Below are positions 26,805 through 37,579 of a stretch of DNA of 64,000 bases, piece after piece; the first letter of the stretch is position 1; the number at the start of each line of letters is the position of its first letter. Under the pieces are notes generated by a model that saw only the letters and a list, made by a program, of their open reading frames with translations, did not search any database and was not told the DNA's origin. The stretch covers positions 310,001 to 374,000 of the forward strand of contig NZ_VFEU01000004.1 of the NCBI RefSeq assembly GCF_007858255.1. Reading direction: 5' to 3'. The stretch comes from Pseudomonas rhodesiae. GTDB taxonomy: Bacteria > Pseudomonadota > Gammaproteobacteria > Pseudomonadales > Pseudomonadaceae. The position numbers and the translations under genes were made by a program.

Positions 26805-27971
26805 TCATTGTGCTTGCAGCACCTCGTCCGCGCGGCCGCCCTCTTCCTGGATCACCAGATGGATAAAGTGCAGTTTGGCGATCACTGCCGGTGGCAGTAC
26901 GAAGGGGTAGAAATCCGGTTGGCCCATGCTGCGCGACAGTTCGTTGAGCATGCCGGCCAGTTCGATCCACGCATTGACGAACGCCAGAAACGCCGGACCG
27001 CCGGGGTGCGCGGGATCGTAGAGGGTGGCAAGGGGGAATGGTTGGTAATCCAGGTCCATCTCCCGCGCGCTCATGCCGAAGCCTAGGGCGGTATCCACGG
27101 CGTCCATCATGTGCAGGTAATGTGCCCAGGTTTCCGCCCAGTCTTCCCAGGGGTGCATGGTGGCGTAGGCGCTGACGCAGGTTTCCTGCCAGTCCGGCCG
27201 CGGGCCGTGATGATAATGCCGGTCGAGGGCCTCGGCGTAGCTGGCGCGTTCGTCACCGAACAGTTGGCGAAACGGTTCGATCCAGTGGCTGCCGGCGATC
27301 AGGCGATCCCAATAGTAATGGCCGACTTCATGGCGAAAATGACCGAGCAAGGTGCGGTAAGGCTCGTGCATCTGCACGCGGACTTTCTCGCGGTGGGCGT
27401 CGTCGGCTTCCTTGATGTCGAGGGTGATCAGGCCGTTGGCATGCCCGGTGGTGGGCGCGTTGCCCTCCAGGTCGACACCGATAAAGTCGAAGGCCAGGCC
27501 GGTCTCTTCGTCGACGCTCTTGGGCACCACCTGCAGGCCCAGGCTGATCAATTGCGCCACCAGGCGGCGCTTGGCGGTTTCCACTTTGCGCCAGCGTTCG
27601 TGGTTGTCCACGATGGACAGGTCGGGAATGGTGCGATTGAGGCTGCAGGCCACGCACAACGGCGCAGTGCTGTGGGCCGGGATCAGCCAGTTGCAGGCCG
27701 CCGGGGTGTCGAGGTTGGCGCAACGGCGGAAGGCCCCGGCGTCGAGATTGCCGTCCTGCAGCCACGTTCCGGCAACGGGCCCGGGCTGTAGGGACGCCAA
27801 GCGGCTCTGCTGCGGCTGGTACCCCAACAGCGCCGAGCAAGCCAGGCACTGGCTATTGCGAAAGAACAGCGGCTGGCCGCAGCGGCATTGCCAGACTTTG
27901 CTGTTACGCGAAGTATCGGCCATGAACGGTGCGGCGATGCGCGAACTGAGTTGCTCGAAATAGCGGAACAT
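26805..27971 (-). CDS. Zinc-ribbon zincin metallopeptidase (DUF2248-type)
   Basis: This 388-residue protein begins with a zinc ribbon (CRCGQPLFF and QCLACSALLG), a second Cys cluster (CNWL and CVACS), and a zincin motif HEVGH at 214-218 (RHEVGHYYWDRL). The layout matches the DUF2248 zinc-binding peptidase family. The natural substrate is unknown. It lies between ligA and ffs on the same strand as ligA, with about 90 bases to the ligA stop. Confidence 0.85.
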   Translation of the reverse strand: MFRYFEQLSSRIAAPFMADTSRNSKVWQCRCGQPLFFRNSQCLACSALLGYQPQQSRLASLQPGPVAGTWLQDGNLDAGAFRRCANLDTPAACNWLIPAHSTAPLCVACSLNRTIPDLSIVDNHERWRKVETAKRRLVAQLISLGLQVVPKSVDEETGLAFDFIGVDLEGNAPTTGHANGLITLDIKEADDAHREKVRVQMHEPYRTLLGHFRHEVGHYYWDRLIAGSHWIEPFRQLFGDERASYAEALDRHYHHGPRPDWQETCVSAYATMHPWEDWAETWAHYLHMMDAVDTALGFGMSAREMDLDYQPFPLATLYDPAHPGGPAFLAFVNAWIELAGMLNELSRSMGQPDFYPFVLPPAVIAKLHFIHLVIQEEGGRADEVLQAQ

Positions 27972-28091
27972 GGCGATCTCTCCCTAGGTGACCCAGACTA
28001 GATCATTCAGGGCTTGGGATCGTTCCACTTCACTGCTGTAAGGGTTGCAGCGCCGCCCGGCGCGCGGCAAGCCCGCGCCCGGCACACGCCA

Positions 28092-30499
<2,408 letters not shown>

Positions 30500-30544
30500 A
30501 AATGGTGGTGCGCTTATTCTATCGACAACGCTTGAGGCCAATCC

Positions 30545-31408
30545 TCAGCGTTTCTGTGTCAGGGCGCGACGCTCGAACTCGACGATGCGCTGACGGTAGT
30601 GTTCGATGGTCTGGGCGGTCAGGACGCTGCGTTGGTCGTCCTTCAGCTCGCCGTTGAGTTCCTGGGACAGCTTGCGTGCTGCGGCCACCATCACATCGAA
30701 TGCTTGTTTCGGGTGGCGCGGGCCTGGCAGACCGAGGAAGAAGCTCACCGCAGGCGTGCTGAACAGGTCGATATCGTCCAGATCGAAAGTACCCGGCTTG
30801 ACGGCATTGGCCATGGAGAACAGCACTTCGCCGTTGCCCGCCATGCTTTCGTGGCGGTGGAAGATATCCATCTCGCCGAACCGCAGGCCGCTTTCGAGAA
30901 TGTTCTGCAACAGCGCAGGGCCTTTGAAACCGGCGGCGTCGCGGCAGATCACGCTGATCACCAGCACTTCTTCGGCGGCCGGCTGATCGTTGACCGATTG
31001 GCGCGGCGCGTTCTTGGCGGCGTTCTCATCAGGGAAATCGTCGTCACGGCTGCTGAAACTCGGGCCTTCATCCACGTCGAGGTTAAGGTCACCCTGATGG
31101 GGTTCGGCAACCGCTGCGCCACTGCGTTTACCGCGTTTGGACGATGGCTCGCGGGCTTCACGCACCGGCGCGCTCATCGACGGCAGGTCGTGCTCGTCCA
31201 GCTGCGGCTCTTTATGGGTGTCCAGCACACGGGGCGGCCCCAGTAGCTCGGCGCTGCCGTCGTCGTCGGGCAGGTTGGACAGGTTACGGTCCAGACGGAA
31301 TTTGAGCTTGCCCTTGCCACCACGCATGCGGCGCCAGCCATCAAAAAGAATACCGGCAATGACAATAATGCCGATGACGATCAGCCACTCGCGCAGACCG
31401 ATTTCCAT
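30545..31408 (-). CDS. zipA: ZipA, FtsZ-anchoring cell-division protein
   Basis: ZipA tethers FtsZ to the membrane at the septum. The 287-residue protein has an N-terminal membrane anchor ([21 protein letters not shown]), a charged, flexible linker, and the C-terminal FtsZ-binding domain ([37 protein letters not shown]). The ATG at 31408 places the anchor at the very N-terminus, as expected. It lies in the smc-zipA-ligA order. Confidence 0.93.
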   Translation of the reverse strand: MEIGLREWLIVIGIIVIAGILFDGWRRMRGGKGKLKFRLDRNLSNLPDDDGSAELLGPPRVLDTHKEPQLDEHDLPSMSAPVREAREPSSKRGKRSGAAVAEPHQGDLNLDVDEGPSFSSRDDDFPDENAAKNAPRQSVNDQPAAEEVLVISVICRDAAGFKGPALLQNILESGLRFGEMDIFHRHESMAGNGEVLFSMANAVKPGTFDLDDIDLFSTPAVSFFLGLPGPRHPKQAFDVMVAAARKLSQELNGELKDDQRSVLTAQTIEHYRQRIVEFERRALTQKR

Positions 31409-31660
31409 GTAATCCCGTGCCTCTAATAAAAAATGCTGAAAAATAAGGGGTTTAGCATCGTGCAAACCGCTTTAAAACGTGGCGCCAACTCTATGTTCTG
31501 ACTGACGTTTTGCCCACGCACACGAAAAATTGACATTAAACTAGCACGACCAAAGATAACTTTACACAGTTGGCGCGAAATGTGTCGAATTGCCAGCTTT
31601 CAGGCGTAGCAGGCAATCTCCTACAGCAGACGCCAACTGTGAGTCACAGGCCCTGAGCGA

Positions 31661-31697
31661 CAAGCTTCAAGCTGACTCACTTACCGCTTGAAGCTTG
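31661..31697. terminator. Inverted repeat after smc
   Basis: CAAGCTTCAAGC (31661-31672) and GCTTGAAGCTTG (31686-31697) form a perfect 12-bp stem just 3 bases past the smc stop. It lacks a T-run, so it may be an mRNA-stabilising repeat. The 31409-31660 gap holds nothing else I can name except the zipA leader. Confidence 0.6.
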
Positions 31698-31700
31698 CCG

Positions 31701-34700
31701 TCAGGCGTCCACCATCGCCATCGCCTCTTCCACATCCACCGCCACCAAGCGCGAACAACCCGGCTCGTGCATCGTCACCCCCATCAGTTGATCAGCCATT
31801 TCCATGGCGATCTTGTTGTGGGTGATATAGATGAACTGCACGGTCTGGGACATCTCTTTGACCAACCGCGCGTAGCGTCCAACGTTCGCATCATCGAGCG
31901 GTGCATCCACTTCATCGAGCATGCAGAACGGCGCCGGGTTCAGCTTGAAGATCGCAAACACCAACGCCAAGGCGGTCAGGGCTTTTTCCCCACCGGACAG
32001 CAAATGAATGGTGCTGTTCTTCTTACCCGGTGGGCGCGCCATGATCGTCACCCCTGTATCGAGTAGATCTTCGCCCGTCAGTTCCAAGTAAGCGCTGCCG
32101 CCACCGAAAACTTTTGGGAATAACGCCTGTAAACCGCCATTAATCTGATCAAAGGTATCTTTGAAACGGTTGCGGGTCTCTTTGTCGATCTTGCGAATTA
32201 CGTTTTCCAGGGTGTCGAGGGCTTCCACCAGATCCGCGTCCTGAGCGTCCAGGTAGCGCTTACGTTCGGATTGCTGCTGGTATTCGTCGATGGCCGCGAG
32301 GTTGATCGCGCCGAGGCGTTGAATCCGCGCGGCAATGCGTTCGAGTTCTTCTTCGGCGTCTTTCTCGTTGGCCTGGGCGGTCAGGGTATTGAGCACGCCG
32401 TGCAGGTCGTAGCCGTCTTCGAGCAGTTGGTCCTGCAAGGTTTTGCGGCGCACGGTCAGGGCTTGCCATTCCATGCGCTGTTGTTCGAGCTGGCCACGAA
32501 TCAACTGGGACTGCTGCTCGGCCTGGGTCCGGCGTTTTTCCGCGTCGCGCAGTTCGCGGTCGGCGTCTTCCAGGGCGATCTGTGCGGTCTTGAGTTCTTC
32601 GTCGACGGTCATGCGCTTGTCGAGCAACTCTTCGAGCTTGAGGCGCAACTCTTCCAGCGGCGCTTCGCCCTCTTCCAGATTCAGGCTCAGTTGTTCGCGC
32701 TTTTCGGTCAGGCGCTCGGATTGCATCTCCAGGCGCTCAAGGGCCTGGGCCGTGGACGCGTGCTGGGCTTTGAGCGAGCCCAGGCGCACCGCCAACTGAT
32801 GGGCGTGATCCTTGTGCTGGCGCGCTTCCTGGCGCACTCGGTCGAGACGTTCGCGCAGGCTGTCGCGCTGGGCCAGCAGCAGTTCCCGTTGCTCAGTGTC
32901 CTGAGCCATGCTGTCGAGGGCTTCCTGCAAGTGCAGGCGCGCTTCGCCGATTTGTTCGTGCTCCAGCGCGCGTTGCTCGCCCATCTCGGCGACTTCTTCG
33001 TCGAGACGGGTGCGACGCAGGCTCAGTTGCTCGACCTTGGCCTTGCTCGCCGATAGCTGCGCCTTGAGTTCGCCTTGCTGGCGCGCCTCATCCTGCAACA
33101 GGCGACGCAGGTGCTCGCGGCCGGTCTCTTGCTGACGCTGGGTGGCGCGCAGGGTTTGCAGTTCGGTTTCCAGGCGTTCGAGGGTGGCTTCGCGCTCTTC
33201 GCGCTCGGCGCTCAGATTGACGATTTCCTGGCCACGGGCCAGAACGCCGCTTTGCGCTTCACTGGCGCGACGCACGCGCAAAAAGTGCCGGCCGACCCAG
33301 TAACCGTCGCGGCTGATCAGGCTTTCGCCGACCGCCAGTTGACCGCGCTGGGCCAGGGCCTGCTCCAGGGAATCCACCGGCCGCACCTGGCCCAGCCACG
33401 GCGACAGATCGATCGCGGCCTCGACCTTATCCAGCAAGCTGCCCGGCACCCGCGCGCCATCGGCGGCGGGGCTGAGCAAACGCAGATCGCCCTGGGCAAA
33501 GCCGGCGAGATCGAAGCCGCCGAAATCGTCCACCAGCACGGCTTGCAGGTCGGCGCCTAACACAGTTTCCACGGCCAGCTCCCAACCGGCGTCGACCTTC
33601 AAACCTTCGGCCAGGCGCGGGCGCTCGGCCAGGTGTTGGTCGCGCAGCCACTCGGCCGTACCGGTGTCCGGGTCCAGCGCGGCTTGTTGCAAGGCTTCAA
33701 GGGACGCCAGACGCCCGTTGAGCCGTTGCAGGTCGCCCTGAGCCTGCTGCTGGGCCTGGGTCGCCTGTTGCAGTTGCTGGCGCAGTTGCTCCAGGCGCTC
33801 GACTTGCTGCTCTTCGCTGGCTTCGAGTTCTTCCAGGGTCATTTCGCTTTCGGCCAGTTGCTCGCTGAGCGCCATGATCGCCGCATCTTCCGGGTCGGCG
33901 GCGAGCAGCACGCGCTCTTCCTGCAAGCGGCGCTGGCGCTCGGCCAGACGTTCCATACTGGTTTCCAGTTGCTGGATGCGCGACTGCTGCACTTCGGCCT
34001 GGCGGCGCGGTTCGGCCGATTGCAGGTTGAAGGCGTCCCACTGTTCCTGCCAGCCGTGCATAGTGGTTTCGGCTTCTTCCAGGGCGGCGGCAGCTTCTTC
34101 GGCGGCGGCGCTGGTGATCTCCTGCTCAGGGGTGAGCATGTCCAGCTCTTCGCCGAGGGTCAGCAGCAAGGTGCGGTCGTGGCCCAGGTGGGATTCGGTC
34201 TCCAGGCGCGCGCGCTCGGCTTCCTTCAGATCGTCCTGCAATTGGCGCAGACGCTGCTGGCCGTGCTGGATGCTCTGCTCGACCCGGGCGATATCGCCGC
34301 CCACCGAATAGAAGCGGCCCTGCACCAGATTGAAGCGCTCGGACAGATCGTGGTGCCCGTCGCGCAGGCGTTCGATGCTGGCGTCGGCGTTGCGCTGCTC
34401 GGCCACCAGCGCTTCGAAGCTGATTTCCTGGGTGCCGATGATCGCTTCGCGCTGGCCCACTTGATCGTTCAAGGCTTGCCAGCGCAGGGCCGACAATTGC
34501 GCCTTTAGCTGGCGCTCTTCGCCCTTGTATTCCTGATACTTCTCGGCGGCCTGGGCCTGCCGGTGCAGGCGCTCCAACTGGCGCTCCAGCTCTTCGCGCA
34601 GGTCGGTCAGGCGGGCGAGGTTTTCGTGGGTGCGGCGGATACGGTTTTCGGTCTCGCGGCGGCGTTCCTTGTACTTGGAGATGCCGGCCGCTTCCTCGAT

Positions 34701-35189
34701 AAAGTTACGCAGGTCCTCGGGCTTGGCTTCGATCAGCTTGGAGATCATGCCCTGTTCGATGATCGAATAGCTGCGCGGGCCCAGGCCGGTGCCGAGGAAG
34801 ATATCGGTAATGTCGCGACGGCGGCACTTGGTGCCGTTGAGGAAGTAGCTGTTCTGGCTGTCGCGCGTGACTTTGCGGCGGATGGAGATTTCCGCATAGG
34901 CCGCGTATTCGCCGATCAGGGTGCCGTCGGAGTTGTCGAACACCAGCTCGATGCTGGCCTGGCTCACCGGCTTGCGGCTGGTGGAGCCGTTGAAGATGAC
35001 GTCGGTCATCGACTCGCCGCGCAGGTTCTTGGCCGAGCTCTCGCCCATCACCCAGCGGACGGCGTCGATGATGTTCGACTTGCCGCAACCATTGGGCCCG
35101 ACCACCGCCGCCATATTACTGGGGAAGTTCACCGTGGTCGGGTCGACGAAGGATTTGAACCCCGCCAGTTTGATGCACTTGAGCCGCAC
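31701..35189 (-). CDS. smc: Smc, chromosome condensation/segregation ATPase
   Basis: Smc organises and segregates the chromosome with ScpA/ScpB. The 1162-residue protein has N-terminal Walker A GPNGCGKSNIIDAVRWV, two long coiled coils flanking a hinge (about residues 500-650), the ABC signature HLLSGGEKALTALALVF, and Walker B FCMLDEVDAPLDD. I chose the GTG at 35189 (RLKCIKLAGFKSF follows), which lies 2 bases after the GntR stop; a longer form is unlikely. It is translationally close to that regulator gene. Confidence 0.95.
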   Translation of the reverse strand: MRLKCIKLAGFKSFVDPTTVNFPSNMAAVVGPNGCGKSNIIDAVRWVMGESSAKNLRGESMTDVIFNGSTSRKPVSQASIELVFDNSDGTLIGEYAAYAEISIRRKVTRDSQNSYFLNGTKCRRRDITDIFLGTGLGPRSYSIIEQGMISKLIEAKPEDLRNFIEEAAGISKYKERRRETENRIRRTHENLARLTDLREELERQLERLHRQAQAAEKYQEYKGEERQLKAQLSALRWQALNDQVGQREAIIGTQEISFEALVAEQRNADASIERLRDGHHDLSERFNLVQGRFYSVGGDIARVEQSIQHGQQRLRQLQDDLKEAERARLETESHLGHDRTLLLTLGEELDMLTPEQEITSAAAEEAAAALEEAETTMHGWQEQWDAFNLQSAEPRRQAEVQQSRIQQLETSMERLAERQRRLQEERVLLAADPEDAAIMALSEQLAESEMTLEELEASEEQQVERLEQLRQQLQQATQAQQQAQGDLQRLNGRLASLEALQQAALDPDTGTAEWLRDQHLAERPRLAEGLKVDAGWELAVETVLGADLQAVLVDDFGGFDLAGFAQGDLRLLSPAADGARVPGSLLDKVEAAIDLSPWLGQVRPVDSLEQALAQRGQLAVGESLISRDGYWVGRHFLRVRRASEAQSGVLARGQEIVNLSAEREEREATLERLETELQTLRATQRQQETGREHLRRLLQDEARQQGELKAQLSASKAKVEQLSLRRTRLDEEVAEMGEQRALEHEQIGEARLHLQEALDSMAQDTEQRELLLAQRDSLRERLDRVRQEARQHKDHAHQLAVRLGSLKAQHASTAQALERLEMQSERLTEKREQLSLNLEEGEAPLEELRLKLEELLDKRMTVDEELKTAQIALEDADRELRDAEKRRTQAEQQSQLIRGQLEQQRMEWQALTVRRKTLQDQLLEDGYDLHGVLNTLTAQANEKDAEEELERIAARIQRLGAINLAAIDEYQQQSERKRYLDAQDADLVEALDTLENVIRKIDKETRNRFKDTFDQINGGLQALFPKVFGGGSAYLELTGEDLLDTGVTIMARPPGKKNSTIHLLSGGEKALTALALVFAIFKLNPAPFCMLDEVDAPLDDANVGRYARLVKEMSQTVQFIYITHNKIAMEMADQLMGVTMHEPGCSRLVAVDVEEAMAMVDA

Positions 35190-35191
35190 GT

Positions 35192-35851
35192 TTAGGCGTC
35201 CGCCAACGCTGCGATGACCAGCGAGCAACTGCGCTGGCCGTAGGCCGACAGCACCTGGCGGATCTGCGGCAAGTCGCGGGCCAGCACGGCGGCGAGCAGT
35301 TGCTCGAACAGCGCCAGGTACTCGCTCATCTCGGCTTTGCGTTGGTCCAGGGCTAGGTAATAGGCGCGGTTCATCGCCGGTTGCAGGTTTTCGACGGTTT
35401 CCTGCAAGTACGGGTTGTTAGCGAAGGGGTACGCGGCGCGCATCACATTGAAGCTTTCTTCGACGAACGCGCGGATGTCCTGACGTTCGAAATTGCTCAC
35501 CAGACGCTGCTGGATCTGCACGAACGGCGCCATATCGGCCTGGGTCTGCCAGCCCTGCGCCACCGCATTGCCGAGCAGGATGTACAGCTCGCCCATCAAC
35601 GTGCACAGGCTTTGCACCTTGTGCGCGGTGAGTTCGGTGACGTGGGCGCCACGGCGCGGCAGGATCGCGATCAGGTGCCGGCGTTCAAGGATCAGCAAGG
35701 CTTCGCGCACGGAGCCGCGGCTGACATTGAGTGCCAGCGTGACCTTCTGTTCCTGGATGCGCTCCCCAGGCTTGAGATCGCCGCGAATGATACGTTCGGC
35801 GAGGTGGTGAGCGATCTGCTCGGCGAGACTGTCCGGCGCCTTGAACGTCAT
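35192..35851 (-). CDS. GntR-family (FCD) transcription regulator
   Basis: The 219-residue protein has a winged helix (LAERIIRGDLKPGERIQEQ, LNVSRGSVREALLILERRHLIAILPRRGAHV) and an all-helical FCD effector domain. It lies divergent to xdhABC-guaD, so control of purine breakdown is the simplest guess. Its stop is followed immediately by the smc start, so smc is read from the same transcript at least in part. Confidence 0.9.
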   Translation of the reverse strand: MTFKAPDSLAEQIAHHLAERIIRGDLKPGERIQEQKVTLALNVSRGSVREALLILERRHLIAILPRRGAHVTELTAHKVQSLCTLMGELYILLGNAVAQGWQTQADMAPFVQIQQRLVSNFERQDIRAFVEESFNVMRAAYPFANNPYLQETVENLQPAMNRAYYLALDQRKAEMSEYLALFEQLLAAVLARDLPQIRQVLSAYGQRSCSLVIAALADA

Positions 35852-36017
35852 GGGTTTCCTTCAAAATCGTCTATCGGTACAAGCGCGGCAGTGTAGCGCA
35901 TTGGCCCGCTGATGGCGCTACGCCCACTGTCGCGAATTGGCATGAAATAAGCAGCTCTGCCTGTCTACACGCCGCCAAAAACGCCGGTTCCAGAAGACTG
36001 AACCATAATTGAATGGG

Positions 36018-36062
36018 TTGTGACCGCATTTTCTTGACCCTTAGGTCAGAAAACAATTGACC
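36018..36062 (+). promoter_or_regulatory. Cluster of TGACC repeats upstream of xdhA
   Basis: TGACC occurs at 36021-36025, 36035-36039 and 36058-36062, with GGTCA at 36044-36048. TGACC-CTTA-GGTCA (36035-36048) is a perfect palindrome about 80 bases before the xdhA start. This layout suggests an operator, perhaps for the divergent GntR regulator. Confidence 0.45.
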
Positions 36063-36130
36063 GAAAAGTCAGACATGACTAGATTCGGCCCACAGCGGTT
36101 AACAACAATAATGAGTCTGCGAGGCCTTCC

Positions 36131-37579
36131 GTGATCCAGTTTTTACTCAACCAGGAACTCCGTAGCGAGCACGCCCTGGACCCCAACCTGACCGTGCTCA
36201 ACTATTTGCGTGAGCATGTGGGCAAATCCGGCACCAAGGAAGGCTGCGCCAGCGGCGATTGCGGTGCCTGCACCGTGGTAGTCGGCGAGCTGCACAGCGA
36301 TGCCCAGGGCGTCGAGCAGATTCGCTATCGCAGCCTTAATTCGTGCCTGACTTTCGTTTCGTCATTGCATGGCAAACAACTGATCAGCGTCGAAGACCTC
36401 AAGCACCAAGGCCAACTGCACAGCGTGCAGCAGGCGATGGTCGAGTGCCACGGCTCGCAATGCGGGTTTTGCACCCCCGGTTTCGTGATGTCGTTGTTTG
36501 CCCTGCAAAAAAACAGCGACGCCCCCGACAGCGCCAAGGCCCATGAGGCCCTGGCCGGCAACCTGTGCCGCTGCACCGGCTACCGGCCGATTCTCGCCGC
36601 CGCCGAACAGGCCTGCTGCAACAAGCCCGCAGACCAGTTCGACAGCCGCCAAGCCCAGACCATTGCACGCCTTAAAGCCATCGCCCCGACCCAGACCGGC
36701 GAACTCAACAGCGGCGATAAACGTTGCCTGGTGCCCCTGACCTTGGCCGACCTGGCCGACCTCTACGACGCCTATCCGCAAGCCCGCTTACTGGCCGGCG
36801 GCACCGACCTGGCGCTGGAAGTCACCCAGTTCCACCGCACGCTGCCGGTGATGATCTACGTCGGCAACATTGAAGAAATGAAGCGCATCGAGTCGTTCGA
36901 CGACCGCCTGGAAATCGGCGCCGCCACCCCGCTCTCCGACTGCTACGCCGCGTTGCACCAGGCGTATCCGGACTTCGGCGATCTGCTGCACCGCTTCGCC
37001 TCCCTGCAGATCCGCAACCAGGGCACCCTGGGCGGCAATATCGGCAACGCCTCGCCGATCGGCGATTCGCCGCCGCTGCTGATCGCCCTGGGCGCGCAGA
37101 TCGTGTTGTGCAAAGGCAACACCCGGCGCACCCTGGCGCTGGAGGACTACTTCATCGATTACCGCGTGACCGCGCGCCAGGACAGCGAGTTCATCGAGAG
37201 AATCATCGTGCCCAAGGGACATACGCTGTTCCGTGCCTACAAGGTGTCCAAACGCCTGGATGACGATATTTCCGCGGTCTGCGCCGCCTTCAACCTGACC
37301 CTCGACAACGGTGTGGTCCAAGCCGCCCGCGTGGCCTTCGGTGGCATGGCCGCCACCCCCAAACGCGCGCGTCACTGCGAGGCCGTGCTGGTGGGCGCGA
37401 CTTGGAACGCCGCTACGGTCGAGCAAGCCTGCACCGCCCTCGCCGAGGATTTCACCCCGCTGTCGGACTTCCGCGCCAGCAAGGAATACCGCCTGCTCAG
37501 CGCGCAGAACCTGCTGCGCAAATATTTCATCGAGCTGCAAACGCCGCATATCGAGACTCGGGTGACCGCTTATGTCTAA
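36131..37579 (+). CDS. xdhA: XdhA, xanthine dehydrogenase FeS/FAD subunit
   Basis: XdhA passes electrons from the molybdenum site in XdhB to NAD. The 482-residue protein has a plant-type 2Fe-2S domain (C39, C44, C47 in GCASGDCGACTVV), a second 2Fe-2S domain (CGFCTPGF and CRCTGYRPI), and an FAD domain (LLAGGTDLALEV). The start is GTG 36131. Its stop overlaps the xdhB start by 8 bases, so the two subunits are co-translated. Confidence 0.95.
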   Translation: MIQFLLNQELRSEHALDPNLTVLNYLREHVGKSGTKEGCASGDCGACTVVVGELHSDAQGVEQIRYRSLNSCLTFVSSLHGKQLISVEDLKHQGQLHSVQQAMVECHGSQCGFCTPGFVMSLFALQKNSDAPDSAKAHEALAGNLCRCTGYRPILAAAEQACCNKPADQFDSRQAQTIARLKAIAPTQTGELNSGDKRCLVPLTLADLADLYDAYPQARLLAGGTDLALEVTQFHRTLPVMIYVGNIEEMKRIESFDDRLEIGAATPLSDCYAALHQAYPDFGDLLHRFASLQIRNQGTLGGNIGNASPIGDSPPLLIALGAQIVLCKGNTRRTLALEDYFIDYRVTARQDSEFIERIIVPKGHTLFRAYKVSKRLDDDISAVCAAFNLTLDNGVVQAARVAFGGMAATPKRARHCEAVLVGATWNAATVEQACTALAEDFTPLSDFRASKEYRLLSAQNLLRKYFIELQTPHIETRVTAYV

